Positions 1-9,149 of a stretch of 64,000 nucleotides of DNA are shown piece after piece. Each line of letters starts with the position of its first letter. The stretch's first letter is position 1. Source of the DNA: Devosia sp. Root413D1. Its GTDB lineage: Bacteria; Pseudomonadota; Alphaproteobacteria; Rhizobiales; Devosiaceae. The DNA is taken from positions 1 through 64,000 of the forward strand of contig NZ_LMEA01000012.1 of NCBI RefSeq assembly GCF_001425235.1. Direction: 5' to 3'. The notes under the pieces are model-generated. The model was given only the letters and a program-made list of their open reading frames with translations. It did not search any database and was not told where the DNA came from. The position numbers and the translations under genes are program-made.

Positions 1-117
1 CCGCCGAAGGCGGTGGAGGGGGTAGCAAGAGTCGACGGTTGGTTTGGCTCCCCCCTCCACCAGCTTCGCTGGTCCCCCTCCCCCGCCACGCGGGGGAGGA
101 TTACGGCACCGCCGGTG
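1..117. repeat. Dispersed intergenic palindromic repeat, copy 1
   Basis: GC-rich non-coding block made of short inverted segments. Bases 1-22 are nearly the reverse complement of the start of the segment at 51-117, and the end contains the hairpin CCCCCGCCACGCGGGGG. Almost the same 67-bp unit recurs at 19484-19550, so this is a dispersed element and not a gene. The open frame running through it into the next gene from base 39 is not a likely coding extension. Confidence 0.75.
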
Positions 118-149
118 CCTCCTGTCGACACCCCACTCTGGATGACCAA

Positions 150-1184
150 ATGAGAACTACCCGCGCCATTGAAATCGTCGGCTGCCATGCCGAGGGCGAG
201 GTCGGCGATGTGATCGTCGGCGGCGTCGCGCCGCCGCCGGGCGAGACATTGTGGGAGCAGTCGCGCTTCATCGCGCGTGACCAGACGCTGCGCAACCTGG
301 TGTTGAACGAGCCACGCGGCGGGGTGTTCCGGCACGTCAACCTGCTGGTGCCACCGAAGGATCCGCGGGCGCAGATGGGCTTCATCATCATGGAGCCGGA
401 GGACACGCCGCCGATGTCCGGCTCGAACTCGATCTGCGTTTCGACCGTGCTGCTCGATACCGGCATCATCCCGATGACCGAGCCGGAAACCCGGCTGGTG
501 CTGGAAGCACCGGGCGGCATCGTCGAGGTGGTTGCCGAGTGCCGGAACGGCAAAGCCGAGCGGATCACCGTGACGAACGTCCCGAGCTTTGCCGATAAGC
601 TCGGGGCCAAGCTCGAGGTCGAGGGCATCGGCACGCTCACCGTCGATGCCGCCTATGGCGGCGACAGCTTCGTCATCGTCGATGCCGAGGCGCTGGGCTT
701 CCGCATCGCCCCGGATGAGGCGCGCGAGCTTGCCGAAACCGGCATCCGCATTACCCGCGCCGCCAACGAGCAGCTCGGCTTCACCCATCCGACCAACCCG
801 GACTGGACGCATTTCTCGTTCTGCCAGATCGCCGCGCCACTCGAGCGGCGAGACGGGATGCTGACCGCTGCCAATGCCGTGGCCATCCAGCCGGGCAAGA
901 TCGACCGCTCGCCCACCGGCACCGGCGCCTCGGCCCGCATGGCAGTGCTGCGCGCCAAAGGCGAGATGCAGGTCGGGGACCGCTACCTGGCGCGCTCGAT
1001 CATCGGTTCGGAGTTCCTCGGCCGCATCGAGGCCGACACCACGCTCGGCGGCCGACCGGCGATCATCCCCTCGATCTCCGGCCGTGCCTGGATCACCGGC
1101 ACCCGCACCGAGATGCTCGACCCCTCCGACCCCTGGCAGGGCGGCTACCGGCTCTCCGACACCTGGCCGCGGATCGGCAAGTGA
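150..1184 (+). CDS. Proline racemase-superfamily enzyme, probable trans-3-hydroxy-L-proline dehydratase
   Basis: 344 aa, normal for the proline racemase / hydroxyproline epimerase fold. The two active-site motifs are MSGSNSIC (Ser90) and DRSPTGTG (Thr256). Racemases and epimerases use a Cys at both positions. Thr at the second position is the mark of trans-3-hydroxyproline dehydratases, while Ser at the first is less usual. The next gene overlaps by 4 bp and encodes an Ldh2-type reductase, the family that reduces delta1-pyrroline-2-carboxylate, the dehydratase product, to proline. I chose ATG 150 because the upstream 111 bases are a repeat. Superfamily membership is secure; the substrate is inferred. 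Confidence 0.85.
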   Translation: MRTTRAIEIVGCHAEGEVGDVIVGGVAPPPGETLWEQSRFIARDQTLRNLVLNEPRGGVFRHVNLLVPPKDPRAQMGFIIMEPEDTPPMSGSNSICVSTVLLDTGIIPMTEPETRLVLEAPGGIVEVVAECRNGKAERITVTNVPSFADKLGAKLEVEGIGTLTVDAAYGGDSFVIVDAEALGFRIAPDEARELAETGIRITRAANEQLGFTHPTNPDWTHFSFCQIAAPLERRDGMLTAANAVAIQPGKIDRSPTGTGASARMAVLRAKGEMQVGDRYLARSIIGSEFLGRIEADTTLGGRPAIIPSISGRAWITGTRTEMLDPSDPWQGGYRLSDTWPRIGK

Positions 1185-2188
1185 CCACTACGATCGCATA
1201 TGACGAGCTGGTCGCCCTGCTGCGTCAGGTGTTCCTGAGGCACGGCTGCTCCGAGACGGTGGCGGCCAGCCTCGCCGAGAACATGGCCGGCGCCGAGCGC
1301 GACGGGGCGCATAGCCACGGCATTTTCCGCATCAAGGGTAATCTCGCTTCGCTCGATACCGGCTGGGTGGATGGCAAGGCGGTGCCGGTGCTCGAGGATG
1401 TGGCGCCCGGCATGTTGCGGGCCGATGGCCGCAACGGCTTCTCGCTGCCGGTGCTGGAGCTGGCGCGCGAACCGCTGATGGCCAAGGCGCGGGCCAACGG
1501 CATCGCCGTGCTCAGCGTGCGCAAGGCGCACCACTTCAGCGCCGTGTGGCCGGATATCGAGCCGTTTGCGCGTCAGGGATTTCTTGCCCTCGCCATGATC
1601 AACTCGATGGCATCGGTGGTGCCGCATGGCGGCCACCGCAAAGTCTACGGCACCAACCCGTTCGGCTTTGCCGCACCGCGTGAGGGCACCGATCCGCTGG
1701 TGTTCGACCAGGCCTCGAGCGCCATGGCCAATGGCGACGTGCAGATCGCCCGGCGCGAAGGCCGGCAACTGCCGCCCGGCACCGGCGTCGACCGGCACGG
1801 CAACCCGACCACCGACCCCGCCGCCATCCTCGATGGCGGTGCGCTGCTGCCGTTCGGCGGACACAAGGGCTCGTCGATCGCCATGATGATGGAAATCATG
1901 GGCGCGGCGCTGGCCGGCGGCGACTATTCGTTCGAAATCGACTGGAGCGCCCATCCGGGCGCTGCCACGCCGCATGGCGGCCAGACCTACATCCTGATCG
2001 ACCCACAGCGCGGCGCGGTGAACAGCTTTGCCGACCGGCTCGAAGTGCTGATCGCGGAAATCCACGACGCCGGCCAATCGCGCCTTCCGGGCGACCGCCG
2101 TTACGCTACCCGCCGCAAGAGCCTCGCCAACGGCATCGCCGTGGACGAAGCGGCGCTGGAGGAAATCCGAGCGCTGGCAGCGGGCTGA
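1181..2188 (+). CDS. Ldh2/malate dehydrogenase-family NAD(P)H oxidoreductase, probable delta1-pyrroline-2-carboxylate reductase
   Basis: 335 aa, the usual length for the Ldh2 (ureidoglycolate / lactate / imine reductase) family, which has its own NAD(P) fold unlike Rossmann dehydrogenases. Seen: the N-terminal [14 protein letters not shown] helix, the AHHFSAVW segment near residue 115 and the [14 protein letters not shown] motif near residue 227. It starts at a GTG that overlaps the TGA of the preceding gene, so the two are translationally coupled. Pairing with a hydroxyproline dehydratase-like enzyme points to reduction of cyclic imino acids to proline. The exact substrate is an inference. 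Confidence 0.85.
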   Translation: MTTTIAYDELVALLRQVFLRHGCSETVAASLAENMAGAERDGAHSHGIFRIKGNLASLDTGWVDGKAVPVLEDVAPGMLRADGRNGFSLPVLELAREPLMAKARANGIAVLSVRKAHHFSAVWPDIEPFARQGFLALAMINSMASVVPHGGHRKVYGTNPFGFAAPREGTDPLVFDQASSAMANGDVQIARREGRQLPPGTGVDRHGNPTTDPAAILDGGALLPFGGHKGSSIAMMMEIMGAALAGGDYSFEIDWSAHPGAATPHGGQTYILIDPQRGAVNSFADRLEVLIAEIHDAGQSRLPGDRRYATRRKSLANGIAVDEAALEEIRALAAG

Positions 2189-2199
2189 GAAGGGGTCTC

Positions 2200-2919
2200 T
2201 CAGTCCGCCGTGGCGTCGGCCGGCTGGCCTTCCACCGCCTCCGGGAGCACGGCATCGAGGTGCAGCGCCATGCCGAGCTCGGCGTCCTGCGGTTTGCCGG
2301 CGGTGATGCCGGCGAGGATCCGCTCGTGGTCGGCAATCACCTGCGCCATGCGCCCTTCCTGCGACAGGGTCAGCCGCCGGTAGCGATCGACCTGCACCTT
2401 GACCTGCAGCACCTGGCGCCAGATGCCCGGAAAGCCGCTGATCTCGGCGATCTTGGCATGGAAGGCTTCGTCGGCGCGGTGAAAGCCGCTACGGTCGTTG
2501 GCTTCCGCCGCTTCGCGCTGCTGCTCGACAATGGTGGCCAGCGCCAGCAGCTGGCTCCGCGTCGCCTTCTCTGCCGCCAGCCGCACCGAAGCTGTTTCCA
2601 GCGCTTTGCGGATCACCATGGCCTCGGGCAGGTCGTCGTACGGAATGCGGGCGACGAAGGTGCCCGACTGGGGAAAAATCTCGACCAGGCGCTCGTCGGC
2701 GAGCCGTTGAATGGCCTCCCGCACCGGGGTTCGGCTGACCCCATAGCGGGCCGCCACTTCCTTCTCGCTGATCGGGTCGCCGGGCTTCAGCCGCAGCGAC
2801 ACAATGTCCTCACGAAGGTTCTGATATACTAGTCGCCAAGCAGAGGCAGAGCCGCCGCCTGCGATGCGAGAGGGACTGGCACGCCGCCGTTGCCGGCCCG
2901 ATTCCTTGGGCAAATCCAT
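2200..2919 (-). CDS. GntR-family (FCD subfamily) transcriptional regulator
   Basis: 239 aa. The winged-helix domain spans about residues 28-95 (LKPGDPISEKEVAARYGVSR followed by TPVREAIQRL), with an all-helical FCD effector domain from about 95 to 225 carrying typical Asp/His metal-ligand positions. It is convergent with the imino acid reductase gene (11 bp apart) and divergent from the sugar-binding protein gene. It could control either flank. A near-palindrome in the intergenic promoter (see 3008-3039) suggests it represses the ABC transporter operon. Confidence 0.88.
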   Translation of the reverse strand: MDLPKESGRQRRRASPSRIAGGGSASAWRLVYQNLREDIVSLRLKPGDPISEKEVAARYGVSRTPVREAIQRLADERLVEIFPQSGTFVARIPYDDLPEAMVIRKALETASVRLAAEKATRSQLLALATIVEQQREAAEANDRSGFHRADEAFHAKIAEISGFPGIWRQVLQVKVQVDRYRRLTLSQEGRMAQVIADHERILAGITAGKPQDAELGMALHLDAVLPEAVEGQPADATAD

Positions 2920-3007
2920 ACAGCAGAACCGTTAATTTCCGGGCGTTTGAAAGCCACGAGCTGAACCTTAGCACGCGCCATCCCGTGAATACGAGATGTG
3001 AGAGCCG

Positions 3008-3039
3008 TTGACTTAGATACTAATATATCAGTAGCCTAT
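3008..3039 (+). promoter_or_regulatory. Putative promoter and GntR operator ahead of the sugar transporter
   Basis: TTGACT at 3008-3013 is a good -35 hexamer. The AT-rich stretch just after it contains ACTAATATATCAGT (3020-3033), a 12-of-14 palindrome. A weak -10 (TAGCCT) follows at 3032. A related string, CTGATATACTAGT, occurs at 2821-2833 within the 5' part of the gntR gene. An operator between -35 and -10 would fit repression by the adjacent GntR protein. The motif is seen; the regulator assignment is inference. Confidence 0.4.
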
Positions 3040-3081
3040 GCAAGAAGGTTGTGGCTGAAGCCCGATCAGGAGGAGAAGATC

Positions 3082-4338
3082 ATGAAGGCTATGAACCGAA
3101 TGGCCGTATCGGCCATGGCGCTGGTTACCGCATCGCTGATGCCGCTGGCGGCGTTCGCCGGCGAGGTCGAGTTCTGGAGCCCGTTCACCGGGCCGGACGG
3201 CAACGCCATCGACGCGCTGGTGAAAGAGTTCAACGCCGGCGCGGGGGCTGCGGCGGGCGTCAGCGTCAACCTGCTGATCATTCCGTGGGACGATTACTAC
3301 ACCAAGCTCTCGGTCTCGATGGCGTCGCGCACCGCGCCGGACCTCGCGGTGATGCACTCGCACCAGATCGCCGGCTTCGTGAAGCAGGGCGCGCTCGAGG
3401 CCTACACCCCCGAGGAGATCGCCGCTGCGGGCCTCGCCGAGGCCGATTACATCCCGCAGCTGTGGACCGCCGGGGTCGTCGCCGACAAGCGCTATGGCGT
3501 GCCGATCGACGCCTTCCCGCGCCACATCTACTACAACAAGACCTTGTTCGCTGAGGCCGGGCTCGACCCGAACAACCCGCCCAAGACCGGCGCCGAACTG
3601 CTCGATGCCGCGACCAAGCTGCAGGCGCTGGGCAATGGCGTGCAGGGGCTGTTCTTTCAGCTCAACGGCTCGGGCGCGGTGCGCAACTTCTACAGCTTCT
3701 ACTGGCAGTACCAGGACGATCTCTACAACGCCGACATGACCGACGTGGCCGACGGCTTCGCCGAGACGGCGAAGAAATCGCTGTCGACGCTGAAGGCCTT
3801 CATCGATGCCGGCGTATCGCCCAAGGAGATCATCGCCGACAGCGCCGCGCAGTTCGCCCAGAACAAGATCGGTATATCGCTGACCCAGATCACCGACTTG
3901 CCGGTCTACCAGACGGCGGCGGCCGACCAGGGGCTGAGCTTCGGCGTCGCGCCGCTGCCGACCTTCGGCGACAAGCCAGCGACCTTTGCGCTCGGGCATA
4001 ACTTCGTGATCCCGCGCGGTACCCCGCCGGAAGCCCGCACCGATGCGCTGGTGTTCGTCAAATGGATCGGCGACAACAGCCTCGCCTGGGCCAAGACCGG
4101 GAAGATGCCGGCCAAGCTGACGACGCTCAACAGCGATGAATTCAAGGCGTTGCCCGAGCAGAGCCTCATCGCCACCTCGCTCGATTATGTCCACTTCCCG
4201 CCAGCGCTCTCGGTGCAGCCGCAGGTCGACCGCGTCGTGCAGACGGCGGCCGAGGCGTTCTATGCCGGCCAGGTCGATGTCGACCAGGCGGTGACCATGA
4301 TGGTCGACGGCATCCGCCAGGAACTGGCCAAGAAGTAA
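3082..4338 (+). CDS. Sugar ABC transporter, extracellular solute-binding protein
   Basis: 418 aa, family 1 solute-binding protein (MalE/UgpB-like). ATG 3082 is preceded by AGGAGGAG at 3069-3076, a strong ribosome binding site. The first 26 residues form a Sec signal peptide ending AAFAGEV. The mature domain has typical WDDYYTKL and DLAVMHSHQ segments. It is the first gene of an operon with two permeases and a GH51-like glycosidase, which suggests an arabinose-containing oligosaccharide as ligand. No lipobox is seen, as expected for a Gram-negative periplasmic protein. The ligand is inferred only from context. Confidence 0.9.
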   Translation: MKAMNRMAVSAMALVTASLMPLAAFAGEVEFWSPFTGPDGNAIDALVKEFNAGAGAAAGVSVNLLIIPWDDYYTKLSVSMASRTAPDLAVMHSHQIAGFVKQGALEAYTPEEIAAAGLAEADYIPQLWTAGVVADKRYGVPIDAFPRHIYYNKTLFAEAGLDPNNPPKTGAELLDAATKLQALGNGVQGLFFQLNGSGAVRNFYSFYWQYQDDLYNADMTDVADGFAETAKKSLSTLKAFIDAGVSPKEIIADSAAQFAQNKIGISLTQITDLPVYQTAAADQGLSFGVAPLPTFGDKPATFALGHNFVIPRGTPPEARTDALVFVKWIGDNSLAWAKTGKMPAKLTTLNSDEFKALPEQSLIATSLDYVHFPPALSVQPQVDRVVQTAAEAFYAGQVDVDQAVTMMVDGIRQELAKK

Positions 4339-4358
4339 CGGGCCCCTCCCTGCCCGTC

Positions 4359-4386
4359 AGGGCGATCGGCCAATGCCGATCGCCCT
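4359..4386 (+). promoter_or_regulatory. Stem-loop between binding-protein and permease genes
   Basis: Perfect 12-bp stem AGGGCGATCGGC / GCCGATCGCCCT with a CAAT loop, 20 bases after the binding-protein stop. There is no T run, so it is more likely a partial terminator or 3' mRNA-stabilising structure than a full terminator. Such structures in ABC operons commonly let the binding protein be made in excess over the permeases. Confidence 0.65.
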
Positions 4387-4414
4387 AATCCCCCGACCAA
4401 CTTGAAGGGCCGTA

Positions 4415-5278
4415 ATGTCCCGCCTCCGCTCGACCCTGTTCCCATATCTGCTGGCGGGACCCTACATCGCCCTGTTCGCGGTGTTCGTCGCCTATCCGGT
4501 CGGCCGGGCGCTTTACATGAGCCTGTTCGACTGGGGCATTTTCGGCCCCAACGCCTTTGTCGGCCTCGACAATTACACCTCGCTGGTCGGCGACAGCCGG
4601 TTCTGGAGTTCGTTCTGGATCACCAGCGGTTTTGCCGCGATGTATGTGCCGATGATCACGGTGATCTCGCTGGTGCTGGCCGTGATGCTGCACCGCAAGC
4701 TCCCCGGCATCGGCATCTTCCGCACCGCCTTTTTCCTCCCCATCGTGATCAACGTCGCGGTTGCCGCCATCGCCTTCAACTGGCTGTTCGAGCCCAATAT
4801 CGGCACCATCGACAAGGTGCTGAATTTCTTCGGCCTGCCCGGCCAGAACCTCCTGCAGATCCCCGGCTGGTCGCTGTTCGTCATCAGCCTCGTGACGCTG
4901 TGGATCAATGTGGGGTTCATGGTGATCATCCTGCTCGCCGGGCTCGAGAACATTCCCGACGAGCTCTATGAGGCGGCGCGGCTCGATGGCTCCACCGCCC
5001 TGCAGGACCTGGTGCTGATCACCGTGCCGCTGCTGCGGCCGATCCTCCTGATCGTCGTCGTGCTCTCGATCGTCCAGGCGTTCCAGATCTTCGGCGAAGT
5101 GCTGATCATGACCCAGGGCGGGCCGTTCGGCTCGACCACGGTGCTCACCATGCTGCTCTACGAGGAGGGGTTCGAGCGCTTTGCGCTGGGCCGCGCGGCG
5201 GCGATCGGCGTCGTCATCACCATCATCATCGCGACGCTGAGCTTTATCCAGTTCCGCTTCTTCCGGCGGGAGGTCTGA
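4415..5278 (+). CDS. Sugar ABC transporter permease, MalF/UgpA type
   Basis: 287 aa with about six membrane segments. The first follows LFPYLLAGPYIALFAVFVAY. The cytoplasmic EAA loop, which docks the ATPase, reads EAARLDGSTALQDLVLITVP near residues 187-206. It is the second gene of the transporter operon, and the next permease starts 3 bp after its stop. No ATP-binding subunit is encoded in this operon, so a shared MsmX/UgpC-type ATPase must be supplied from elsewhere (inference). Confidence 0.92.
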   Translation: MSRLRSTLFPYLLAGPYIALFAVFVAYPVGRALYMSLFDWGIFGPNAFVGLDNYTSLVGDSRFWSSFWITSGFAAMYVPMITVISLVLAVMLHRKLPGIGIFRTAFFLPIVINVAVAAIAFNWLFEPNIGTIDKVLNFFGLPGQNLLQIPGWSLFVISLVTLWINVGFMVIILLAGLENIPDELYEAARLDGSTALQDLVLITVPLLRPILLIVVVLSIVQAFQIFGEVLIMTQGGPFGSTTVLTMLLYEEGFERFALGRAAAIGVVITIIIATLSFIQFRFFRREV

Positions 5279-5281
5279 GCC

Positions 5282-6118
5282 ATGCAGCAGCGCAAAGGCT
5301 CACAGGCCACCCGCTGGATCGTCCTCGCCGTGCTCGCGGCGCTGTGGTTCCTGCCGCTGGTTTCGCTGGTGCTGTTCTCGTTCGCGCCGGCCAGCGAAGT
5401 GCTGAAGGGGGTGTTCATCCCCACCCAGTGGACGCTCGACAACTACACCAAGGTGCTCACCGAAACGCAGCGCGGGGTGAGCGTGCCGACCGGCATATGG
5501 AACAGCACGGTGATCATGGTGCTGCAGGTGGTCGGCATCCTGCTGCTCGACGTGCCCGCCGCCTATGCCTTTGCCCGCACCAAGTTCATCGGCCGCAACG
5601 TGCTGTTCGCCCTGGTGCTGCTGTCGATGATGATGCCGGGCATCCTCGAGGTGATCTCGCTTTACGACCTGATGGCCAATATCGGGCTGGTGAACACGCT
5701 CTGGGGGGTGATCCTGCCCGGCCTGCCGCGGGTCATCGGCATCTTCATCCTGCGCCAGTTCTTCATGCAGGTGCCGCGTGAGCTGGACGAGGCGGCGCGC
5801 ATCGACGGCGCCACCGATTTTCAGGTGTTTCTGAAGATCATGGTGCCGCTGGCCATGCCCTCGATCATCACCGTCACGGTGATCACCGCGCTCTACAGCT
5901 GGAACAATTTCCTCTGGCCGCTGATCGTCACCAATACCCCCGAGGCGATGCCGGTGCCGGTGGTGATCGCCTATCTCAGCGCCGATACCAGCGCCGTGCT
6001 CAACTACACGGTGATCCTCGCCGCTGCCTTCGTCACCTCTTTGCCGATGATCCTGCTGTTCCTCGTGGGCCAGCGCTGGATCGTCAGCGGAATGCGCCCA
6101 ACCTCGGGCATCAAATAA
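5282..6118 (+). CDS. Sugar ABC transporter permease, MalG/UgpE type
   Basis: 278 aa, six predicted membrane segments starting at WIVLAVLAALWFLPLVSLVL. The EAA loop DEAARIDGATDFQVFLKIMV lies near residues 169-188. It is translated 3 bp after the first permease and ends 17 bp before the glycosidase gene, clearly within one operon. It forms the heterodimeric membrane channel with the preceding permease. Confidence 0.92.
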   Translation: MQQRKGSQATRWIVLAVLAALWFLPLVSLVLFSFAPASEVLKGVFIPTQWTLDNYTKVLTETQRGVSVPTGIWNSTVIMVLQVVGILLLDVPAAYAFARTKFIGRNVLFALVLLSMMMPGILEVISLYDLMANIGLVNTLWGVILPGLPRVIGIFILRQFFMQVPRELDEAARIDGATDFQVFLKIMVPLAMPSIITVTVITALYSWNNFLWPLIVTNTPEAMPVPVVIAYLSADTSAVLNYTVILAAAFVTSLPMILLFLVGQRWIVSGMRPTSGIK

Positions 6119-6135
6119 AGTCTCAGGAGTTCTTC

Positions 6136-7593
6136 ATGCCGACGATCAAGGTCGACCCACGGCCGCTGCACGCCATTTCACCGCGCCTCTACATGCAGTT
6201 CATGGAGCCGCTCGGCACCACCGACTCCTCGGTCGAGGCCTGCTGGGATGCGCTGACCGATCGCTGGCGCCCGGATTTCATCGAGGTGGTGCGCGATCTC
6301 GCCCCGAGCTCGATCCGCTGGGGCGGTATCCTCACCAGCTTCTGGAAATGGCGCGAAAGCGTCGGCCCGCGCGCTTCACGCCAGGACATGGTCAACTACC
6401 TGTGGGGCGGCTGGGAAAAGAATGTCGTCGGCGTCGACGAATTCCTCGAGTTCTGCGCGGCGGTATCGGCGGAGCCGATCATGGCGATCAACTTCGCCGC
6501 CGACGGCCGCCCGGAATACATCAACACCGAGCTGGGCGAACACCGCTCGGGTGATGCCACAGAGGCGGCCGATCTCGTCAGTTACTGCAACGACCCCGAT
6601 AATGCCGAGCGCATCGCCAATGGCCGCAAGGCGCCGTGGGCGATCCACACGTGGCAGATCGGCAACGAGACCTCCTACCCCAAGGCCGGCGAACGGTTCA
6701 CCAGCGCCGAAAACGCCCGCAACTATGTCGAGTTTGCCAAAGCCATGAAGGCGCGCGACCCCTCGATCCAGTTGATCGGCTGGGGCGACATGGAGCGCGA
6801 CACCGGCAAGTGGTGGGCCAATGAACTGGTGCAGGAGGGCGGCGACCTGGTCGACATGGTCGCCATTCACATGATGCACCAGAACCCCGGCACCGAACCG
6901 ACGGTGCTGCACGGCCGCGACTACCGCAAGGATTACGGCGCCACCTGGGAGGCGCTCGACGGCATGTACAAAAAGGTCGAGCAGAAGCTCCTGGGCGCCC
7001 GCGGAACGCTCAAGGACCTCGGCACGAGCGCCAAGCTCGCGATCACCGAAGGACACCTCTCGATCCAGCCGCACAACAAATCCGAGATGCTGCGCGAATG
7101 GATCTCGGGGCTCTACCACGCGCGCTGCATGGCGCTGTTCGAGCGGCATTCCGATATCATCGATATCTCGACCCTGGCCGATTTCGCCGGCACCAGCTGG
7201 ACGGTGAACGCCGTGCTGCTGGGCTCGCCGCGCGAGCAACCCTACCTGCTGCCGGTCGGCCACATCATGCGGCTGTTCCGCCGCACCTCGGGCACGCACG
7301 GGGTGGCGATCGCTTCGGACGACAAGGCAATCGAAGTGTCGGCCAGCCGCTCGGGCAACACGCTCTACGTGCACGTCGTCAACACCAGCCTCGACCATGC
7401 GGCCGACGTGAACCTCGACCTCGGCGGGGTGACACCGAAGGCGGTCCGCGCCCACCGCATCAACCCCGAACTCGACACGGCGATCGACAGCACCGCACTA
7501 GAGGTGTTCGCGGTGACCACCACCACCGAGCCGGCGGCTGGGAAACTGCACGTGCCCAAGGCCTCGGTGACGGCGTACGAGATCGAACTCTAG
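6136..7593 (+). CDS. GH51-like glycoside hydrolase, probable alpha-L-arabinofuranosidase
   Basis: 485 aa, the size of clan GH-A arabinofuranosidases. The catalytic acid/base is Glu178 in WQIGNETSY, and the likely nucleophile is Glu305 in AITEGHLS. The C-terminal part from about 385 is a beta-sandwich-like domain (LYVHVVNTSLDHAADVNLDL). There is no signal peptide, so it acts in the cytoplasm on imported oligosaccharides. AGGAG precedes ATG 6136. As last gene of the transporter operon it suggests uptake and intracellular cleavage of arabinosides. Family placement is by motif reading; specificity is not proven. Confidence 0.8.
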   Translation: MPTIKVDPRPLHAISPRLYMQFMEPLGTTDSSVEACWDALTDRWRPDFIEVVRDLAPSSIRWGGILTSFWKWRESVGPRASRQDMVNYLWGGWEKNVVGVDEFLEFCAAVSAEPIMAINFAADGRPEYINTELGEHRSGDATEAADLVSYCNDPDNAERIANGRKAPWAIHTWQIGNETSYPKAGERFTSAENARNYVEFAKAMKARDPSIQLIGWGDMERDTGKWWANELVQEGGDLVDMVAIHMMHQNPGTEPTVLHGRDYRKDYGATWEALDGMYKKVEQKLLGARGTLKDLGTSAKLAITEGHLSIQPHNKSEMLREWISGLYHARCMALFERHSDIIDISTLADFAGTSWTVNAVLLGSPREQPYLLPVGHIMRLFRRTSGTHGVAIASDDKAIEVSASRSGNTLYVHVVNTSLDHAADVNLDLGGVTPKAVRAHRINPELDTAIDSTALEVFAVTTTTEPAAGKLHVPKASVTAYEIEL

Positions 7594-7645
7594 CCGTCGT
7601 CGTTGTCGAGCCGCCGCTGGTAAAGCGGCAGCTCGACAGGGAACG

Positions 7646-7677
7646 GCGACCCGCGTCGAGGACCCGACGCGGGTCGC
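7646..7677. terminator. Bidirectional terminator-like hairpin
   Basis: Perfect 13-bp GC-rich inverted repeat (GCGACCCGCGTCG / CGACGCGGGTCGC) with a 6-base loop, placed between two convergent genes. No T tract follows on either side, so intrinsic strength is uncertain, but position and symmetry fit a shared transcription end. Confidence 0.65.
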
Positions 7678-7689
7678 TCCAGGCGGAGC

Positions 7690-8979
7690 TTACCAGCCCG
7701 GCAGAGCCAGCTGCTGCGCCTGTTTCTTCACATCCTCATCGTAGAGCGCGGCGCCGTCAGCGGCCGAGCGGATGCCGGAGCCGACTTCCACGGTGATCTG
7801 CGGCAGGTTCGGGCCCTTGACCGGCGAGAGGAACTCCAGCGCCGGCGCCGTTGCCCCATCGGTCTCGAAATAGGGCAAGAGGTCGCTGACCACCGGCGGC
7901 ACGTCGGCCGGGATGCTGCAGCCCTTGACGAGGTACGGTCCGGTCGCGCCGATCGCCGCGGTCTGGGCATCGCACCCGGCAACGCTGGCGACGAACGCGA
8001 CGAAGCGCTTGGCCTCCGCCAGATGCGGGGTGGTCGAGGTGATGTAGAGCCCGTTGGGCATCCAGGTGGTGAGCCCGTTCTTGGTCGCGTCATCGCCCGG
8101 CAAGGCGAAGAAGCCGACATCGTTGACGAGGTCCGGATAGGTCGTGGCGATGGTGCCGACGGTGATCGAGAGCATCGGATATTGCGCGCCCTCGCCTTCG
8201 GCGACCATGCGCAGCCCATCCTCGAAGATGGCCGAGGCGAAATCCTCGTTGAGATAGCCGGCTTTGAACACCTCCTCCTGGCGCTCGAAGCCCTTGAGGG
8301 CGGGAGCAGTGGCGTACTTCGCCTGGTTGGCGGTGTAGCGCTCGGCAAAATCCGGCTCGGCCGCCTGCAGGTTGTAGTAATCGCCGAGCATGAAGAGCTG
8401 CGCCGTCCACGGCGTGCCGAAGGTCTGGATGACCGCGGGGATGCCGGCTGCCTTGAGCTTTTCGTTATTGGCCATGAACTCGGCCCAGGTCTTGGGCACC
8501 GCGAGCCCCAGCTTCTCGAACACCTTGCGGTTGTAGAGCACGCCGCCGCCGAAGGCGGTGCCGATCGGTACGCCGTAGACCCGGCCTCCCTCCGTGACCA
8601 CCGACTTGAATGAATCGAGGATCGCGGCCTGGTACGGCTCGTCGGTCAGGTCGACGAAACGCTCTTTTGGGTTGAGCGCATGAAACAGCGAGCCGGCATT
8701 GTACCAGAGCAGATCCGTCATATCGCCGGTCGACAGGCGGGTCTTGACCAGGTTGTCGCCATCGCCGCCGGTGGGGATCAGCTCCACATCGATATTGATG
8801 TCGGGGTTTGCCGCCTCGAACACCTCGATGAGCTTGTTGGCCGTGGCCACTTCGTTCGGGTTGTTGAAATGGCTCAAGGTCAGGTTCACCGTCTGGGCCG
8901 AGGCCCACCCCGTTACGAGCCCAGTCAGCGCCGTCGCCAGGACAGCGGCGCGCAGATGAATTGCCGTGCGTTTGTTCAC
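7690..8979 (-). CDS. Orphan ABC transporter sugar-binding protein
   Basis: 429 aa, family 1 solute-binding protein. I chose GTG 8979 because GGGAGG lies 7 bases upstream; an upstream in-frame ATG at 9003 would put extra residues before the signal peptide. The signal peptide ends GWASAQTV. The mature protein has characteristic FNNPNEVATANKLIEVFEA and TDLLWYN segments. No permease or ATPase gene is adjacent. The divergent AraC regulator across a 170-bp gap is the likely controller. Confidence 0.87.
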   Translation of the reverse strand: MNKRTAIHLRAAVLATALTGLVTGWASAQTVNLTLSHFNNPNEVATANKLIEVFEAANPDINIDVELIPTGGDGDNLVKTRLSTGDMTDLLWYNAGSLFHALNPKERFVDLTDEPYQAAILDSFKSVVTEGGRVYGVPIGTAFGGGVLYNRKVFEKLGLAVPKTWAEFMANNEKLKAAGIPAVIQTFGTPWTAQLFMLGDYYNLQAAEPDFAERYTANQAKYATAPALKGFERQEEVFKAGYLNEDFASAIFEDGLRMVAEGEGAQYPMLSITVGTIATTYPDLVNDVGFFALPGDDATKNGLTTWMPNGLYITSTTPHLAEAKRFVAFVASVAGCDAQTAAIGATGPYLVKGCSIPADVPPVVSDLLPYFETDGATAPALEFLSPVKGPNLPQITVEVGSGIRSAADGAALYDEDVKKQAQQLALPGW

Positions 8980-9149
8980 TTTCGTTCCTCCCTCAGTTTC
9001 CACCCGTCTCCCGCTGGGCAGTCGGCTAAAGGACCACGGCGCCTCGCCACGCGTCTTGCAGCATTCAGCCGCAAAGCTTGAACGAACCCGCGATTTGCGT
9101 CCAACGAAGGGGCTTGTTGCGCTGCGGCAGGTGCGGCTAGGTTCGTTGA

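Noticed and set aside
39-149. N-terminal extension of the proline racemase-family gene
   Set aside because: The extra 37 codons lie in a dispersed palindromic repeat also found at 19484-19550; ATG 150 begins the family-like sequence.
3028-4194. 388-codon minus-strand frame opposite the sugar-binding protein
   Set aside because: Antisense shadow; the plus strand has signal peptide, ribosome binding site and family motifs.
6376-7455. 359-codon minus-strand frame opposite the GH51-like gene
   Set aside because: Shadow of a gene with clear catalytic motifs; composition is typical of antisense GC-rich frames.
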